Part shown: positions 12,489 through 27,464 of the stretch, piece by piece
How the letters are laid out: each line of letters begins with the position of its first letter
Numbering within the stretch: position 1 is the first letter of the stretch
NCBI GenBank assembly: GCA_029379385.1
Contig: CM055614.1
Span: forward strand, 2,790,001-2,854,000
Direction: 5' to 3'
DNA: 64,000 nucleotides
DNA from: Quillaja saponaria
Taxonomy: Eukaryota; Streptophyta; Magnoliopsida; Fabales; Quillajaceae
Translations under genes and position numbers: made by a program
Notes under the pieces: generated by a model
What the model was told of the DNA's origin: nothing
Database searches by the model: none
What the model saw: the letters and a program-made list of their open reading frames with translations, nothing else

Positions 12489-13386
12489 GTAGGAATGAAC
12501 TTTTCAAGGGAAATCCCACATAACACCGTTTGTAGAAGAAAGACTTCGGTTTTTTTCAACAAAGATCTCTGCATTTTTCTTGAGGCTTTTTCCTACAGAG
12601 TAACTCAAACCTTTGTTCTCGTTTTCTTTTATTTAGTGGAAGATAAAGAAACGGAGCGTTTTGGGTCATTCCTTTTTCTTCGGTAGAGATGTTAGATCTT
12701 TCTATAATTTAACCCCTATCATTTGGATGCCTACTGAAAACCTAACTGCTCCCTAGTGCAAACATTTTGTGTCGATTGTTGAGTATCATTACTTAACTAA
12801 GAAACAATAAGAGACTTAGCAACACTGGAAATGGATCACTCCCGGAGAGAATTCCCTAAAATAACTAAATTGTATTTATAAATTATACAATTAAATTTTA
12901 TAAGTATAAAAATTATAAAATATAAAAAAAAATTATTATATGAAAACTAGTCATTGAGAAGAAAATAAATATAATTAAGTATAAGTATTATTTTAAAATT
13001 TTATCATTTAATTTAATTAATATTTATTGATTGTATTATTTATAATTTAATAATTAATAAATATGTAAAATTAATTATTATATACATTATAAAATATAAA
13101 TCACTCAAAAATAAGCATTAAATAATATGTTTATGTATGCCTATATGTTTTCAAAATTATGCACCATTTCTAAATATAATATTTTCGATATTTATCTCAT
13201 ACATTTTCGTTTTGTTTTTAAATTGACCGATACTAAAAAACAATATTTGATCCTTGCTAAAAAGTATTAAGCAAACAACCCTTCCATTCATCACTTTATT
13301 TGCACAGTTACAAACGGGAGCTTGTTTGGTCGGGAGTCTCCAAGCCAAAGCATCGTAGATAGTCGCGTCGTTACCTCTTTAGTACA
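12489..13386. other. AT-rich spacer
   Basis: Upstream region of the P-class PPR gene followed by very AT-rich sequence (about 12860-13140) rich in TTA/TAA words. No gene was seen. Confidence 0.6.
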
Positions 13387-16097
<2,711 letters not shown>

Positions 16098-16717
16098 TTA
16101 CTACCAGACAACATTTAGATTGTTTGGAAGATCTTGACATTACAATAAACAAGTTCAAATACCAGTCAATTTCCTATAATATTAGTCAAAATCTTCAGAA
16201 ATCCGAACCAGAGCATGAGAAATATAATTTTTAAAGTGCCTGAACAGTTGTTCATAAATTACATGTCCAGCTAACTAGGAGTAAATAACAATACTACATA
16301 GGACAAAGTACTTTCATGCTTAAAGCAGCTCCAATTATTACTTCAACAACTAGCCCCAAGAAATAAAAAATAAGCAAACAAAAATCTAGTAGCTGGGAGA
16401 TTTGTTGAGTTATACATTCATATATTGGGGGAGGTAAAAGTCTGAGCTCTAACATAGACATTTATGTTCCTGTTGAGCGGGAAGTGAGAAGCAATTTTTC
16501 CACAAGAGCTTTGAACAATTTCCTAAGCAGAAAAATGTAATGCTGGTTAAGGGTCAGCACATAGAACAATATCCCAAAATCATGTTTCGAATCACAATGA
16601 ATAGTTAAGCAAGCATACGTACAAGGACCAACTCAACATATAAGACTACGTGGGAAGAGAAAGAAAGAAGCAAAACAAGAGTCAAGAGAGAGAGAGGTAG
16701 AGAAGTCATTAGCATAC

Positions 16718-19700
16718 CGTGTATACATTTTTGATGTTGATTCCCCGTACAACTCCGAATTCAGAGTCTAATTTTTGCCTGACATGCTTTCTGGATTTTC
16801 TTGATTCACCATTACTTTCCTTAGTTGCTTCTTCTTTCTCCATTGTTTGGCTATCATCAGTTGCAATTAGATAATCAAAGAGCCCAACATTGAACTCCTG
16901 ATGAAAGCAGCATCAAGGAAAATGGAAACAAACAATGTCATAAAAATAATGAAACCTATTACTTAAGAGCGTTAATGGGAGAGGGTTAAGTATGTACTGG
17001 AGGAGAGGATGGGAGGGGACAACAATCCCTTGATAAAACATCCCTTGATACCCCTCCTTTCCTTTCCTCGCCCCTCCCCTCTCCTCCCCTTCCTTTCCCA
17101 CAAAACTCCCAAACATAGCCCAAGACAACATAAACTATCACAGTTAAATGAAAAATAACAAGTATATGCATCAATAAACAAATTGGGTTGCACAACATAC
17201 CTCAAGAATATGGAGACAAGAATTTTGTGGCAATTCAGCATTTAAAACAGCGGCCTTTATTCCAAATTGGAAAAAAGGAATCAGAAGAAATAAAAAATGA
17301 AAAGAAGAAATAGAGACTAATAAAGAATAATTGACTGTAAGACCCATTGCTACAAGAGCAAAGGAAAGCTTGCAATCTAAGTATAAACTTTTTAACTGCT
17401 TCACGGATTTGAGAGTTTAGTGGCATATACTAAATTTACAAATCAGATCCAAGTGATGTTAAGAGTAGCTTGAGATGTAGTGATGTACTCATTCAAAACT
17501 TCTTTTAAAATATAAATGTCAACATTGTGAGCAGATGCGATTATAGCGTGAAAAAGAATGTCTAATTAGCATCACTTTATTCAATATTAAAAAGTATCTC
17601 TTCAAAAAGAAAACATAAACTCAACTAAGCCTTAAATCCCAAATTAGTTAGGGGAATCATTTTCCTCCGTTCACAATGATCCAATGTGTCATTGATTAAC
17701 AATGCAAAAAAATAAAAAAATAAAAAATTTGATGAGTGTTAAGCATGACTTCCAGACAAATCAAACAAACATAAAAATCAAATCAAATGGATACATATAA
17801 AGAAACCTGCATACCTTTTCAAGGAATAGTTTTACTCTGAAACTCAAGTCTATAGTATTAGTAAATATCAAAGCTTTTTTCTGAACCAATTCCAATTTCA
17901 ACAGGGCAAGTATGTAAAGTAACTTATCACGAGCACCGCATGAGATCTGAAAGAACAATTTTTCAAAAAAAATAAAATAAAATTATAGCAAAGCTTACTG
18001 GATATACAAATATATGTTCTTATAGATCAATCACATAATATTCAAGAATATATCGATTAATCTTTTAAGTAAAAAATAACAATAATATGGGATCCTGAAA
18101 AGATCCAAGATTATTTTGAGTAGAAAACTTTGCTATTGAAAGAAAAAATGGGCAGGATAATTTATATATACCAACAGAGAAATAAAGATGTGGAAAACAA
18201 GACAAAGATTCTTTACAATGACACTGTAAACCAATGAAAGTAAAAGATCATTAATCTTACAGATCAATCATGTAATTGCAGATATCAGACTTCCAATATT
18301 ATATGATTTTATCTACACATGGAATAGAAGATGACTGAAAATTTTCCCACTAGCCATGTTATATCAGACTGAAAACTTTTCAAGACAGGAGCTAATCCTT
18401 CATTATTTCCAAATAGGGTCATCAAAAGTCTTACCCAAAACTGCTGAACATTTTGGGGATTATCCCATCCTTAACATTTCCTACCTCTGACAAGGTCAAG
18501 ATGAAGGGATTGTGTAGAATCAACTTCTTCGGTTTGTACACATCAGGACTTCAAAACATCATAATGTAAATAGAAAGAGATTAGTGTGGCTCAAAGGCCC
18601 TCATACTGGAACAAGGGGGAGAGGGATCATATCTTGTTTTTATGTAAGTATACTTTTAAGATGATAACTCTTGGCATAGAAAAAGATATTATAGGGTCAA
18701 CTAAATTTTATAGAGGTTTCATTTTAATAACAGGAAGCACATAATATTCAAGGACATAGTTAACATTAATGGAATTCAATGTTGAGGCCTATTTATTGAT
18801 TTTTAATTTATATGAACGTCATCAAACTAAGTGAGAGAAAAGTCAGAATTACAGAAGTGATTTTCAGGCAAAATAGTAGGCAGTAGAACTGCAGAAGTAC
18901 ATGGTATCTAAATTCTAAGTTACCTTGAGGTATAAGAAGACAATGGCAACTTCTGGGGATGTGAGATGTAAAAGCTTTTATATCATTCTCATAGCCATAT
19001 GACAGTAAGAGGTCTGCCAGGAAATAAATAGAAACGAACATGAAAAAGAGAAAGGTAAGTCTGCTTCAAATTTCTCACGAACACTGCAAAAAAGTTCATC
19101 TCGACAATTAAATTAGCATTGGAAAAAAATGAAAATACTCTAAAATTTAAATTTTCAAAACAATGATTTTATGGACGTTTCAAGTCACAATACACTAGTG
19201 ATAACATCAAATGATATGTGTTTAGTGTCACAACTTTACAGAAAACACTGAAATTATACACAACACAAGAGAGTAGTTTGAATTTCGAAGAAAAAATAAA
19301 TTAATGATTACAAAACGAGCAGCTAAGAATTAGTAGACATGCCAATAAACCCCGCCAAAAGATAAGAAATATTTTAGTAAATGATAAGCTTAACCGTGAA
19401 TCTCCACCTCATCAAGTACTGGAGTTTCAAGTGACTCATTAATGGACGCTGATTGAAGTACACTAGCTGACAGGCACTTTGGTATGCAAGCAGGTGTTGT
19501 AACCAGAATATCAGGAGGTCCTGCTAATGCTGCCTGCTGCACCAAATTTAGAATCAAATAAGACTCACATACTATATCTGTTGTACTACCTAAAAGTAAG
19601 AAATAAAACCTCCGCATGTTTGTGCGTGAGTCCAAGTGCAGATGTAGATTAAGAGAGGCCTATTGAGTAAGAGAGAGAACCAACCAAATCAGAAGCTCCC

Positions 19701-20290
19701 ATATTTGTTGTCAATTGTACAACTTTTAATTGAATTCTGCATAATTCGATGAGAGAAGAGACCACCTTGTAAACCTGGAAATGTAAGTACATTCATAAAA
19801 TCAGTAGCTTAATGAAAAAGATGCCAAGCCAAATTTGTCTATCAAAATTGGGGATAAATATATGGACCTGCTGACAAAGTTCTCGAGTTGGAACGAGTAT
19901 AAAAGCATTGGGCGCTACCTTCTTCCTTGGAGCAGAATTAGTAAACAACTTCTGAAGCATTGGAAGGAGGTAGGCAAGAGTCTTCCCAGAACCGGTTTTT
20001 GCCCTAGCTACCACATCCTTACCTTCCTGAAAACATGTCGCACCCAACAATCAACCAAGGTAAATTCAAGGCAACTCAAAAATTAAACATTCCGTTAGAG
20101 GGAGTAAATAGCAATTAAAGCTCACCAAAATCAGTGGGATTGCCACTCGCTGGATTGGAGTGGGCTTCTGAATACCTTTCTCCAAGGTTTGGTTTTCTTC
20201 TTCTCATTCCTCTACTGCTTCTTCTTCTTCCTCATCTTCGCGTACTTGTTCTCTGGTTGGAAGTGGGAGGGGATGAGAAGCAGAGAGCAC
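16718..20290 (-). pseudogene. DEAD-box RNA helicase (RH16-like) relic lacking the C-terminal part
   Basis: Blocks on the minus strand match plant RH16 in order. They are about 20290-20126 (acidic, then GIQKPTPIQRVAIPLIL with an in-frame TGA upstream), 20026-19868 (motif [17 protein letters not shown]), 19774-19685, 19533-19408 (VTTPACIPKC, VLDE), about 19019-18920 (DLLLSYGYE), about 18550-18427 (KKLILHNPFILTL), 17946-17815 (VQKKALIFTNTID), 17266-17201 and 16897-16718 (GLFDYLIATDD, EFGVVRGINIK). The N-terminal Q-motif phenylalanine block is missing, and so is everything after GVVRG, including motif VI (HRIGRTGR). The acceptor before 17266 reads AA. One base is missing near the end of the 18427 block. 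Introns are retained, so it is not a processed copy. It is a decayed, truncated gene. Confidence 0.85.
16968..17121. repeat. GA/CT-rich hairpin, MITE-like
   Basis: A purine-rich arm at 16999-17019 and a pyrimidine-rich arm at 17071-17090 are imperfect inverted copies. The direct repeat ATCCCTTGATA lies between them. The outer right edge read on the minus strand starts GGGCTATGTTTGGGAG, a style common in plant MITEs; the opposite end is only weakly similar. It lies in an intron position of the helicase relic. The family is not assignable by eye. Confidence 0.45.
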
Positions 20291-22983
20291 TTTCTGCTGC
20301 GCTTGAAATAAAATGAATAAATAGCTGACAAATTAAATAAACCGCGAAAAGGACTAGGGCTTTCGAAGCTTGGATTGGAGCACTCGAAACTCCGGCGCCC
20401 GTACCTGTGACTGTGGGTAGGGAAGGCAACAGTGTGAGTAGAAGAATGCTTTTGGGTGTCTTGTCTGTCACTCTCACTCTGTCTGTCGTGGGTTCAAGGC
20501 TAATCAGCCCATTCTTACCTCTCGTTCTTGGGCCTAAGAAGAAAGCAAAATGAAAATTGGATCATGGCCGTCTTCCCCACAAAATATAGACAAAGATTAC
20601 AGCTTCCCTATGATTATATATTTATATTATATTATTCTAAAAATTAAAAAATTCTTATGTTTCATATTTTAAAATAAATATATATTACTCACAAGACATA
20701 GTTTAAGTGCAAGACACGCTTGAGGCTCAACAGTTGAGAGCCTCCGTAATGTCAGAGATTCAAGCATGCATAAAAACATTTATGGTGAGAGACAGTTGCG
20801 CATCCCGAACAAGATTATACTCACAACTAAAAAATATAGAGAGACTTGTAAAAACTAAAAAATATATATATATACATTAATTATAAAATATAAAACTTAT
20901 TTTCTCTTTCTTAATAACTTCCTACTATCCTATCTCCACATAAATTAAATATTACAAAAAAACTAATATATGTTATAAATTATATCAACCAAATATACAT
21001 ATATATGTTATAAATTAGATAAATCTATTAATTTGTTACTTTGTTAAAGAATATGACAATAAAAGTATAATACAGTAAATTAGCAAATTATTTAGATCGA
21101 AATTACAAAATTTAAATGTGTTATTAATTTAGTTGATACACAAATTAAATTTAAATAATAGTAATTAAATAAATAGTTTGAATTTCACCTTCAACCTATT
21201 CAGCTAAAAAGAAATTGAATGTCCTAAAATAACAATAAAATGAAGAAAAGATGCTTCGAGGAAATCTTATTTTTTAGCAAAACCAATGTTCTTTTATTTA
21301 TCTAATCCGCAATAGAAAGTGAAACTATGTTTGAGCAACACACTAGAATCGAAGAATTTAGATGTTAAATTAAACTTCTGAAAATGAAAATGGTGGACTG
21401 CAGAAGGCGGTCCCCCTTTTGATATCTTCCTCTTTTCAGTTTTCACATATGTGGGCTAAGCCTGATCCAAGTTGGATCATCCAACCAGTCAACCACACCA
21501 CACCACACCACACCACACCACACCACATATTGCAAAACAAACAGATTATTAAAGGTGGGAACACATCCCTTGTGATGGGAGCAATTACGAGACAGACATG
21601 AGGAAGCACAGTAGCAATCATCATCAGTGTCTCAGAATTCTACCCAACTCTTTGAAACCAAATCACTCTTTCAATAAATCCTCGGCAACTTTATTATGAA
21701 TGCATGAAAGGCATAGAAACCATTTACGAAGGTTGTGGCAAGGGACCTAAACTCATGATGACATGCATGCCATTCTCGGAGGACCCATTAATGAAGGGAA
21801 TGAAAGCACATTTTGATTACCTTTGCTTTCGGTGTGAATTGTATTTTTTATTTATTTTTTCACTATCACCAATTCCATGGCCAAAAAAGATCACACAGTT
21901 ATTCCATATTTCCATTAGTAAGGCAAATGAGTGGGAGAAAATAAAATGGCAAGCTTTTCTACTCTCTATATATGGTGGAATTTGACAAATTTTATAATAC
22001 ATGTCCAGGGAAGGTGGCCAGTTGTTGTCTAATTCTTTTGAAACTATCAATTCTCTGTTTTCTCCCAGTATTTTGGAACAAAAACTGAAAATCAGGGTTG
22101 GTAACCAAGCAAAAAAATTGCATTAGGATGTGTGATTTTTCGATTGTAATTTTCTAATGGAACATACAAATAGTACTAAAGCAAAAAACATAATTTACAT
22201 AAACAATTTGCTAGTACAGTATTGGGCTAATCAAAGTAAATCACCCTGCCTGGTGCTTACGCTTACATGAAAGCTCCAAAGCTCGACAATTTCCGTCCCA
22301 TGGGGTATTGTTGGTCACCCAACAGCTCATCTTAGCAAATATGCAAAATACAACCCGGAATTCCCAAGTATGCGAATTAACGTGGCAGTTTCAGAATATA
22401 TATGAAAAAAATAAAAAAATAAAAATCACCACCAGCTGTTTGTAAATATGTTAAGCTCACTGCCAGACAAATTTGCACGGTGCAGCGCCTAACTTATCGG
22501 TTCCAAAAGCCTCTAAACCTGCCCTACCAACATTGGCACTCAACTCGCAGAAAGGTGGAGATAGGGAGCGAAGGAAATTACATTACACTGTACTATTAAT
22601 ACAAACTTAATAACAGGAAGAAACAGAGAGATACACAATATTAATATAACTGAGGCAATTCGTTTTCAACTGGAATGGTTTTATAAAGTGTTAATTGTTG
22701 ACGATAAACAAAAATTATAGATCACCAACCAGAAAGGAACCAAAAAGAAAAAGAGAAGACAAAATCAAAATCAAAATGGTCAAAAGAAGAAAAGGGAAAA
22801 TATGAAGAGAAAGAGAAACCCCCAAAGATCAGTAAAAGACAACCATCTGAATAACCCATGAGGAAGAAGAAATTTGGGCTAGCCCACACCTCACTTTTCC
22901 CCAAAATCGTACCTGAGGTTTCCAGCTCAATTATCTGGAATCACAGTCAGAGATACCTTGAATTACTGAAGATGTGATTGAGC
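20291..22983. other. Spacer between helicase relic and RLP44
   Basis: The first 200 bp may include promoter remnants of the helicase relic. The rest is AT-rich, with TA-rich stretches near 20860-21010 and a CCACA microsatellite at 21493. The last 200 bp are the likely 3' flank of RLP44. No gene was recognised. Confidence 0.6.
21493..21527 (+). repeat. Pentanucleotide microsatellite (CCACA)7
   Basis: Seven perfect head-to-tail copies of CCACA in non-coding spacer. Confidence 0.95.
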
Positions 22984-23796
22984 TCAATAATCAGGCATAA
23001 GCTGACTGATTTTACCTTCTTCGGTGGCCATCTTCCGCTCGGTAAATTTCAACCATATACACACCCCAGTGAAACTAAGCACTAAACTCGCAAACCCACT
23101 TCCTAATCCGATTCCAACAATGGCCAATATGGACAATCCTTTATTCTTCAATGGCGGCAAAGGGTATCCATAAAGATCCTTGTTCGCTTCAAACGAGCTT
23201 GAATTGAATCTCGGCAAATTACCACTCCTGTAACCTAAGGACGTCGGAATCGGCCCAGATAGACGATTGTTGGAGACGTCAAAAGCAGATAGCCGAACCA
23301 AGAGACCCAATTGCTGAGGAATCGGCCCAGAAAGCAAATTATCATGGAGATCAATCACGTTCAAATAGGCACACAATGCGAGCTGCGGAGGAATCTCTCC
23401 GTCTAAGCGATTGGAAGAGAGGTTTAAAACGGCGAGATTGACAAGGGATTGGAGTTCGGAGGGAATAGGACCGGTGAGAAAATTAGAGGAGAGGTCAAGG
23501 GCTTGGAGGTTGGTGCAATTAGCAAGAAAAGGGGAAATAGAGCCACGAAGACCAAGGTTGGTGAGGGAGAGCTTATAGATTCTTCCATTGTTGCAAGTGG
23601 CACCTTGAAGATAGGAAGTGAAGCCATTACAAGGGTTAGCGAAGGTCGATTTGGTCCAGTTCTGGAGGGATTTTGTTGGGTCTTGTAAAGACTCGCTTAA
23701 CTGGGTCAGGCATGCCTCGTCACTTGGATCTGAGGAAGAAGGTGGAATCGCCGCAAATAATAGAATTGCCACTATGAGCAGCGTCCAAGCACCCAT
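22984..23796 (-). CDS. RLP44: Receptor-like protein 44 (RLP44), LRR membrane protein without kinase
   Basis: Single-exon gene of 270 codons. Residues 1-22 form a signal peptide. A Cys-containing LRR N-cap follows ([18 protein letters not shown]), then about four to five LRRs ([40 protein letters not shown]). A transmembrane helix spans about 220-249 ([19 protein letters not shown]), and a short cytoplasmic tail ends [10 protein letters not shown]. Length and tail match Arabidopsis RLP44 (At3g49750; 274 residues as recalled). RLP44 associates with BRI1 and BAK1 and links pectin status to brassinosteroid signalling, and it also promotes PSK receptor complex formation. A PSK precursor gene and a pectin methyltransferase gene lie in this same window; I treat that as ancestral linkage, not evidence of co-regulation. 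The frame is intact. Confidence 0.95.
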   Translation of the reverse strand: MGAWTLLIVAILLFAAIPPSSSDPSDEACLTQLSESLQDPTKSLQNWTKSTFANPCNGFTSYLQGATCNNGRIYKLSLTNLGLRGSISPFLANCTNLQALDLSSNFLTGPIPSELQSLVNLAVLNLSSNRLDGEIPPQLALCAYLNVIDLHDNLLSGPIPQQLGLLVRLSAFDVSNNRLSGPIPTSLGYRSGNLPRFNSSSFEANKDLYGYPLPPLKNKGLSILAIVGIGLGSGFASLVLSFTGVCIWLKFTERKMATEEGKISQLMPDY

Positions 23797-26700
23797 CTAC
23801 CACAACTTGTGCGACACAGAAAGAAAGACTGAATTTTGATTCCGATTCTTATCACATAGAAATATAGAATGGGTTTTGGGCTCTTGTATTAGAAAAAAAA
23901 AGAAAAAGTATAGCTTAAAAAACAGAGGGAAACTAAGTATTTATCTTTGGGTGGAGTTGTAGAAAAAATACCACAGAGAAAGAGAAAAAGAGAGATGTTG
24001 GTCTCTGTCCCTGTTTTATTGTGTTACGAAGGAGAAATGAAGGAGAAACAGAGCCCTTTGAAACGGTATTCCAATTTGTTTTGCTATTTTATACTTTTAT
24101 AGTAAGTCTTTTAAACTAATATTTTATAGAAGCAGTTGTTGTTTTGGTTTTGGAGCTTGGGGAAGACTGAGTGAGGAGGACGTGGTAGTGGCTTCTGTGT
24201 GAATTTGTGAGGGAGAGAGAGTGCGTGAGAGACTGTGTGTATGTGTGGGACACAGTGGGGGATGCACAAACAATGGTGGACTAAGGGGGCTGGGTGTCGA
24301 TGAAAATGAAAGTATGTTTGGCACGAGTGAGGTGTGAGTGAGGGCCTTGGAGTTTGTGGGGACGATGGACCTGCAAGCCAAAAATAGGGCGCAAGACAAT
24401 GACAATACGCCGAGGATATTCTGGTCATTTTGAAATTGGCATTCCCATAATTTTCCTTTTTTTTTTTTCTTTTATTCTGGGGAACTAGCAGCAGGCAGTG
24501 TTGTCCATCTGGGACTCATTTATACGTCCAAGAAAAAGAGAGAAACTGTATTTCTTGTCTATCCCAAATGACTCCGATTGGCCTGTAGTCAAGGATTTTC
24601 CTTAAAAAAAATTTTGGGTGTGGGTTTGAATCTATATATGGAGACAGCCGGAATGGCGGTCATTATCAGATCAGAAAAATAAATTACTCTGTTAAAGAAA
24701 AATATTGAAGAAGGCTTTTTTTTTTCTTTAATAGAAAAAAATAGAGATATACCCCCATCAACCTTACACTTTGAAAAATAAAACAATCACTTTGCTAACC
24801 TTTTAAATTAATTTATATGAAAAGTGTAATAATATTTCAACATGCCCTCAATTGACCTTGACCATGATAAAGTGGGAGATTATTTAATTAAATAACAAGA
24901 TCATTATCTTAAGTTGAGGCCTACAAGTAATAGCAATAGTCACAAAAGTTGTGCAGTTTGAAATTGTCACGAAAGCAATCTGTTTTTTTTTTTTTTTTCT
25001 CAGAGAAGAGGAGGATAAGATCCAATACCTTCGCCACCAGAATTCCGTTCACAATTCACAAACTTATAATTTTTATTTGCGATAATGCCGTCCATGTTGA
25101 AAGCAATTACCTGAAACTAATATAATATTGGAGCCCCGAAACTGACATTACATGATTTACGGGTCCAAGCCCAATTTTCGATTTCTGGTTTTGGTAACTT
25201 ATAAATTCAATTGGGCTTAATCATACACTTTAGTGGTCCCATCTCCATGGGCCCATGGTTGCCTTAGATTTAGTAACAAGGAGCCCAACATTAGCTCCTA
25301 CAGAAAATAACACTGCTGGGGCCCGGGTGTTACAATTCTATTTTATTTCATTTCTAATCTCCACCACCTCCGCTTACCAAACTCAAACTGCAGCAAAATG
25401 AAAATCTGGTCCCCCAGACAACATAATATCTGTGCTTTGATCGAAACCATAGAATTGTTGCTTCAAACTCTGTCACTTCAATTATAAAATGCAAGGTTTT
25501 AAGTGGGTTTATACTAGACAAACAAATACAGGATGTGTCTGAGAGAGAAATGGACGTGACATTTGTTCCATTGACCATAACTTGTTTTAAATAAAAAATC
25601 TTATCTTTTCGTACTTGCTTGGTAGGTAGCTACTAATTAAGCACTATGGTTCGGTTTTTGTTTTTTGTTTTTCTTTAATGGCGTTATTGATTACTATGGT
25701 TTATGTTACAAAGTTATTTTAACACAAACATTCTAATTCGCTTTTTAAGATAACGAATTATAAGCGTAGTAAATTTTAATTTACCAAGAACCGATGTCTA
25801 ATGAGGCTCCAGCCTAAATCACCAGTATTCTGACAATTACTCACAACAACAACAAAAACCATTTTTGACAATAGATACCAAGCAAGGGGACGTGTGGTTG
25901 GTGACGATGTAAAATTTGAGGATGAAAATTGGCGAATTTGATTGAGACTTTGGTGGCATTATGCTCGACAAATCCTTTCCTTTCGGTGCCATTAGATGTT
26001 GATTTGCAGACACAGCTAAGACACACATAATAACTTTTTCTTCTGAATAAAGCTATTCAGATAGAATCTCCTAATTACCAAGCAATCAGATCAGCCTCAT
26101 TATAACTAGCATTGCCAAATAAGGACCTAGCTTGTCATATATAGTTAGCTGCCTTACCACATAAGATAGCTATGCTGATAAGGGTGGGACTAGATAAAGC
26201 CGCTATAAACAAATTAAGAGTCTTACATGAAAGAAAAACGACAATGCAGACACACAAATGGGTAGAGATTTTTGTGCTTAATTAATTTGTTTGGCAACAT
26301 CATTATTACATGAAAGAAAAATGATAATGCAGACACAAGTTAATATATCTGTTAATATGCTGTCATGGAGATGAAGTGACTACGATCATCTCCATACCAG
26401 ATAGATTAAATCTTTTTTTTTACTGTTGATTCTCGATTCAATCATGGTTGAAGAGGGTAAAACTGTAGATTTATTTCATAGTTGCCTATATTTCTTTTGA
26501 CTTCACAATCTATCCTGCTTTCTTTTCCTTTTGTATACGTCACTGATATACATCACTCACAGGCATTGCCATTGCTACAGTTTTATATGATGTTTCTTGT
26601 TTCTTTTGCCTTGTTAATGTTAAGGCCACCCAGCCACTGTATACTATGCAATATTGCCTATTTGCCTGTATCCTGCACATCGAAACAAAATTACTTGAAC

Positions 26701-27464
26701 AGGTGAAAATTGAAATCTATCCCATCTGTTTTTTACTTTCTTCCCCTGCTGCCGGGGGACTGTAACGTGGTTTAGATTATAGTAAAAGAATCGAGCTGAG
26801 TGCGAAGCAACAGCAGGAGAAATGGATCAGCACGTGTGAACACAAGTCATGTTTAGATTGATTGCTTATAGGAGCCTTGATTAAGAAATGGAATTGCTTT
26901 CTATGTCCAGCATCATTAAAATACCAAGTGCGCTTAGAAAAGATCTTGAAAGTGCTTCCAACAAGAGGGTTTTCCTAAATCTAGCAGACAGATTGAAATA
27001 TAATAACTGTTCTCGCTTCCTTTCTTTAAATTATGGAGAAGGAATATCTGTTACCTTTAAAGAAAGTCACGTGACGGAACTAGTAATGATGTTGCTAAGG
27101 ACTTAAGTGGAGAACCATGTAGTAATGAGATTTAGAGGATTATTACAGTCAACGGATCAAAACTAGAAAACCATAACTCGGCATTACGGGGACAAATACT
27201 CAGCTGGTTGTGTACTTTGGAGCAATCGTAAAGCTGAAACTAATTATGAATATATTGGGCCGCCACATATTGTCGAAATCATATCATAAGCTTTCAATTA
27301 ATTGTATTTTGGGAATTCATGTTCACAGCAAACAGTATCATGAAAACCTGCATTAACCAACAATTTCCTAAGTAAAAAGTAGAAATCAACTGACCCTTGT
27401 CTCTGTCACTCTTTCTCTTCATGCACAAAACCTGTTTCTCAAGTTACTTAGAAAAATTGGAAGT
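23797..27464. other. Spacer between RLP44 and ANT
   Basis: RLP44 promoter side, including a GA/GT-rich stretch at 24150-24260, then AT-rich sequence to the 3' flank of ANT. A 33-bp imperfect direct repeat lies at 26223 and 26307. No gene was recognised. Confidence 0.6.
26223..26339 (+). repeat. Short direct repeat, two copies 84 bp apart
   Basis: The words at 26223 and 26307 both read TTACATGAAAGAAAAA, then CGACAATGCAGACACA or TGATAATGCAGACACA. Local duplication in spacer DNA. Confidence 0.8.

Noticed and set aside
21493..21527. Short repeat array resembling CRISPR
   Set aside because: It is a perfect 5-bp microsatellite without spacers in a plant genome.
24111..24428. Pro/Ser/His-rich open frames upstream of RLP44
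   Set aside because: They arise from GA/GT-rich promoter sequence read on the opposite strand; no domain or signal is recognisable.
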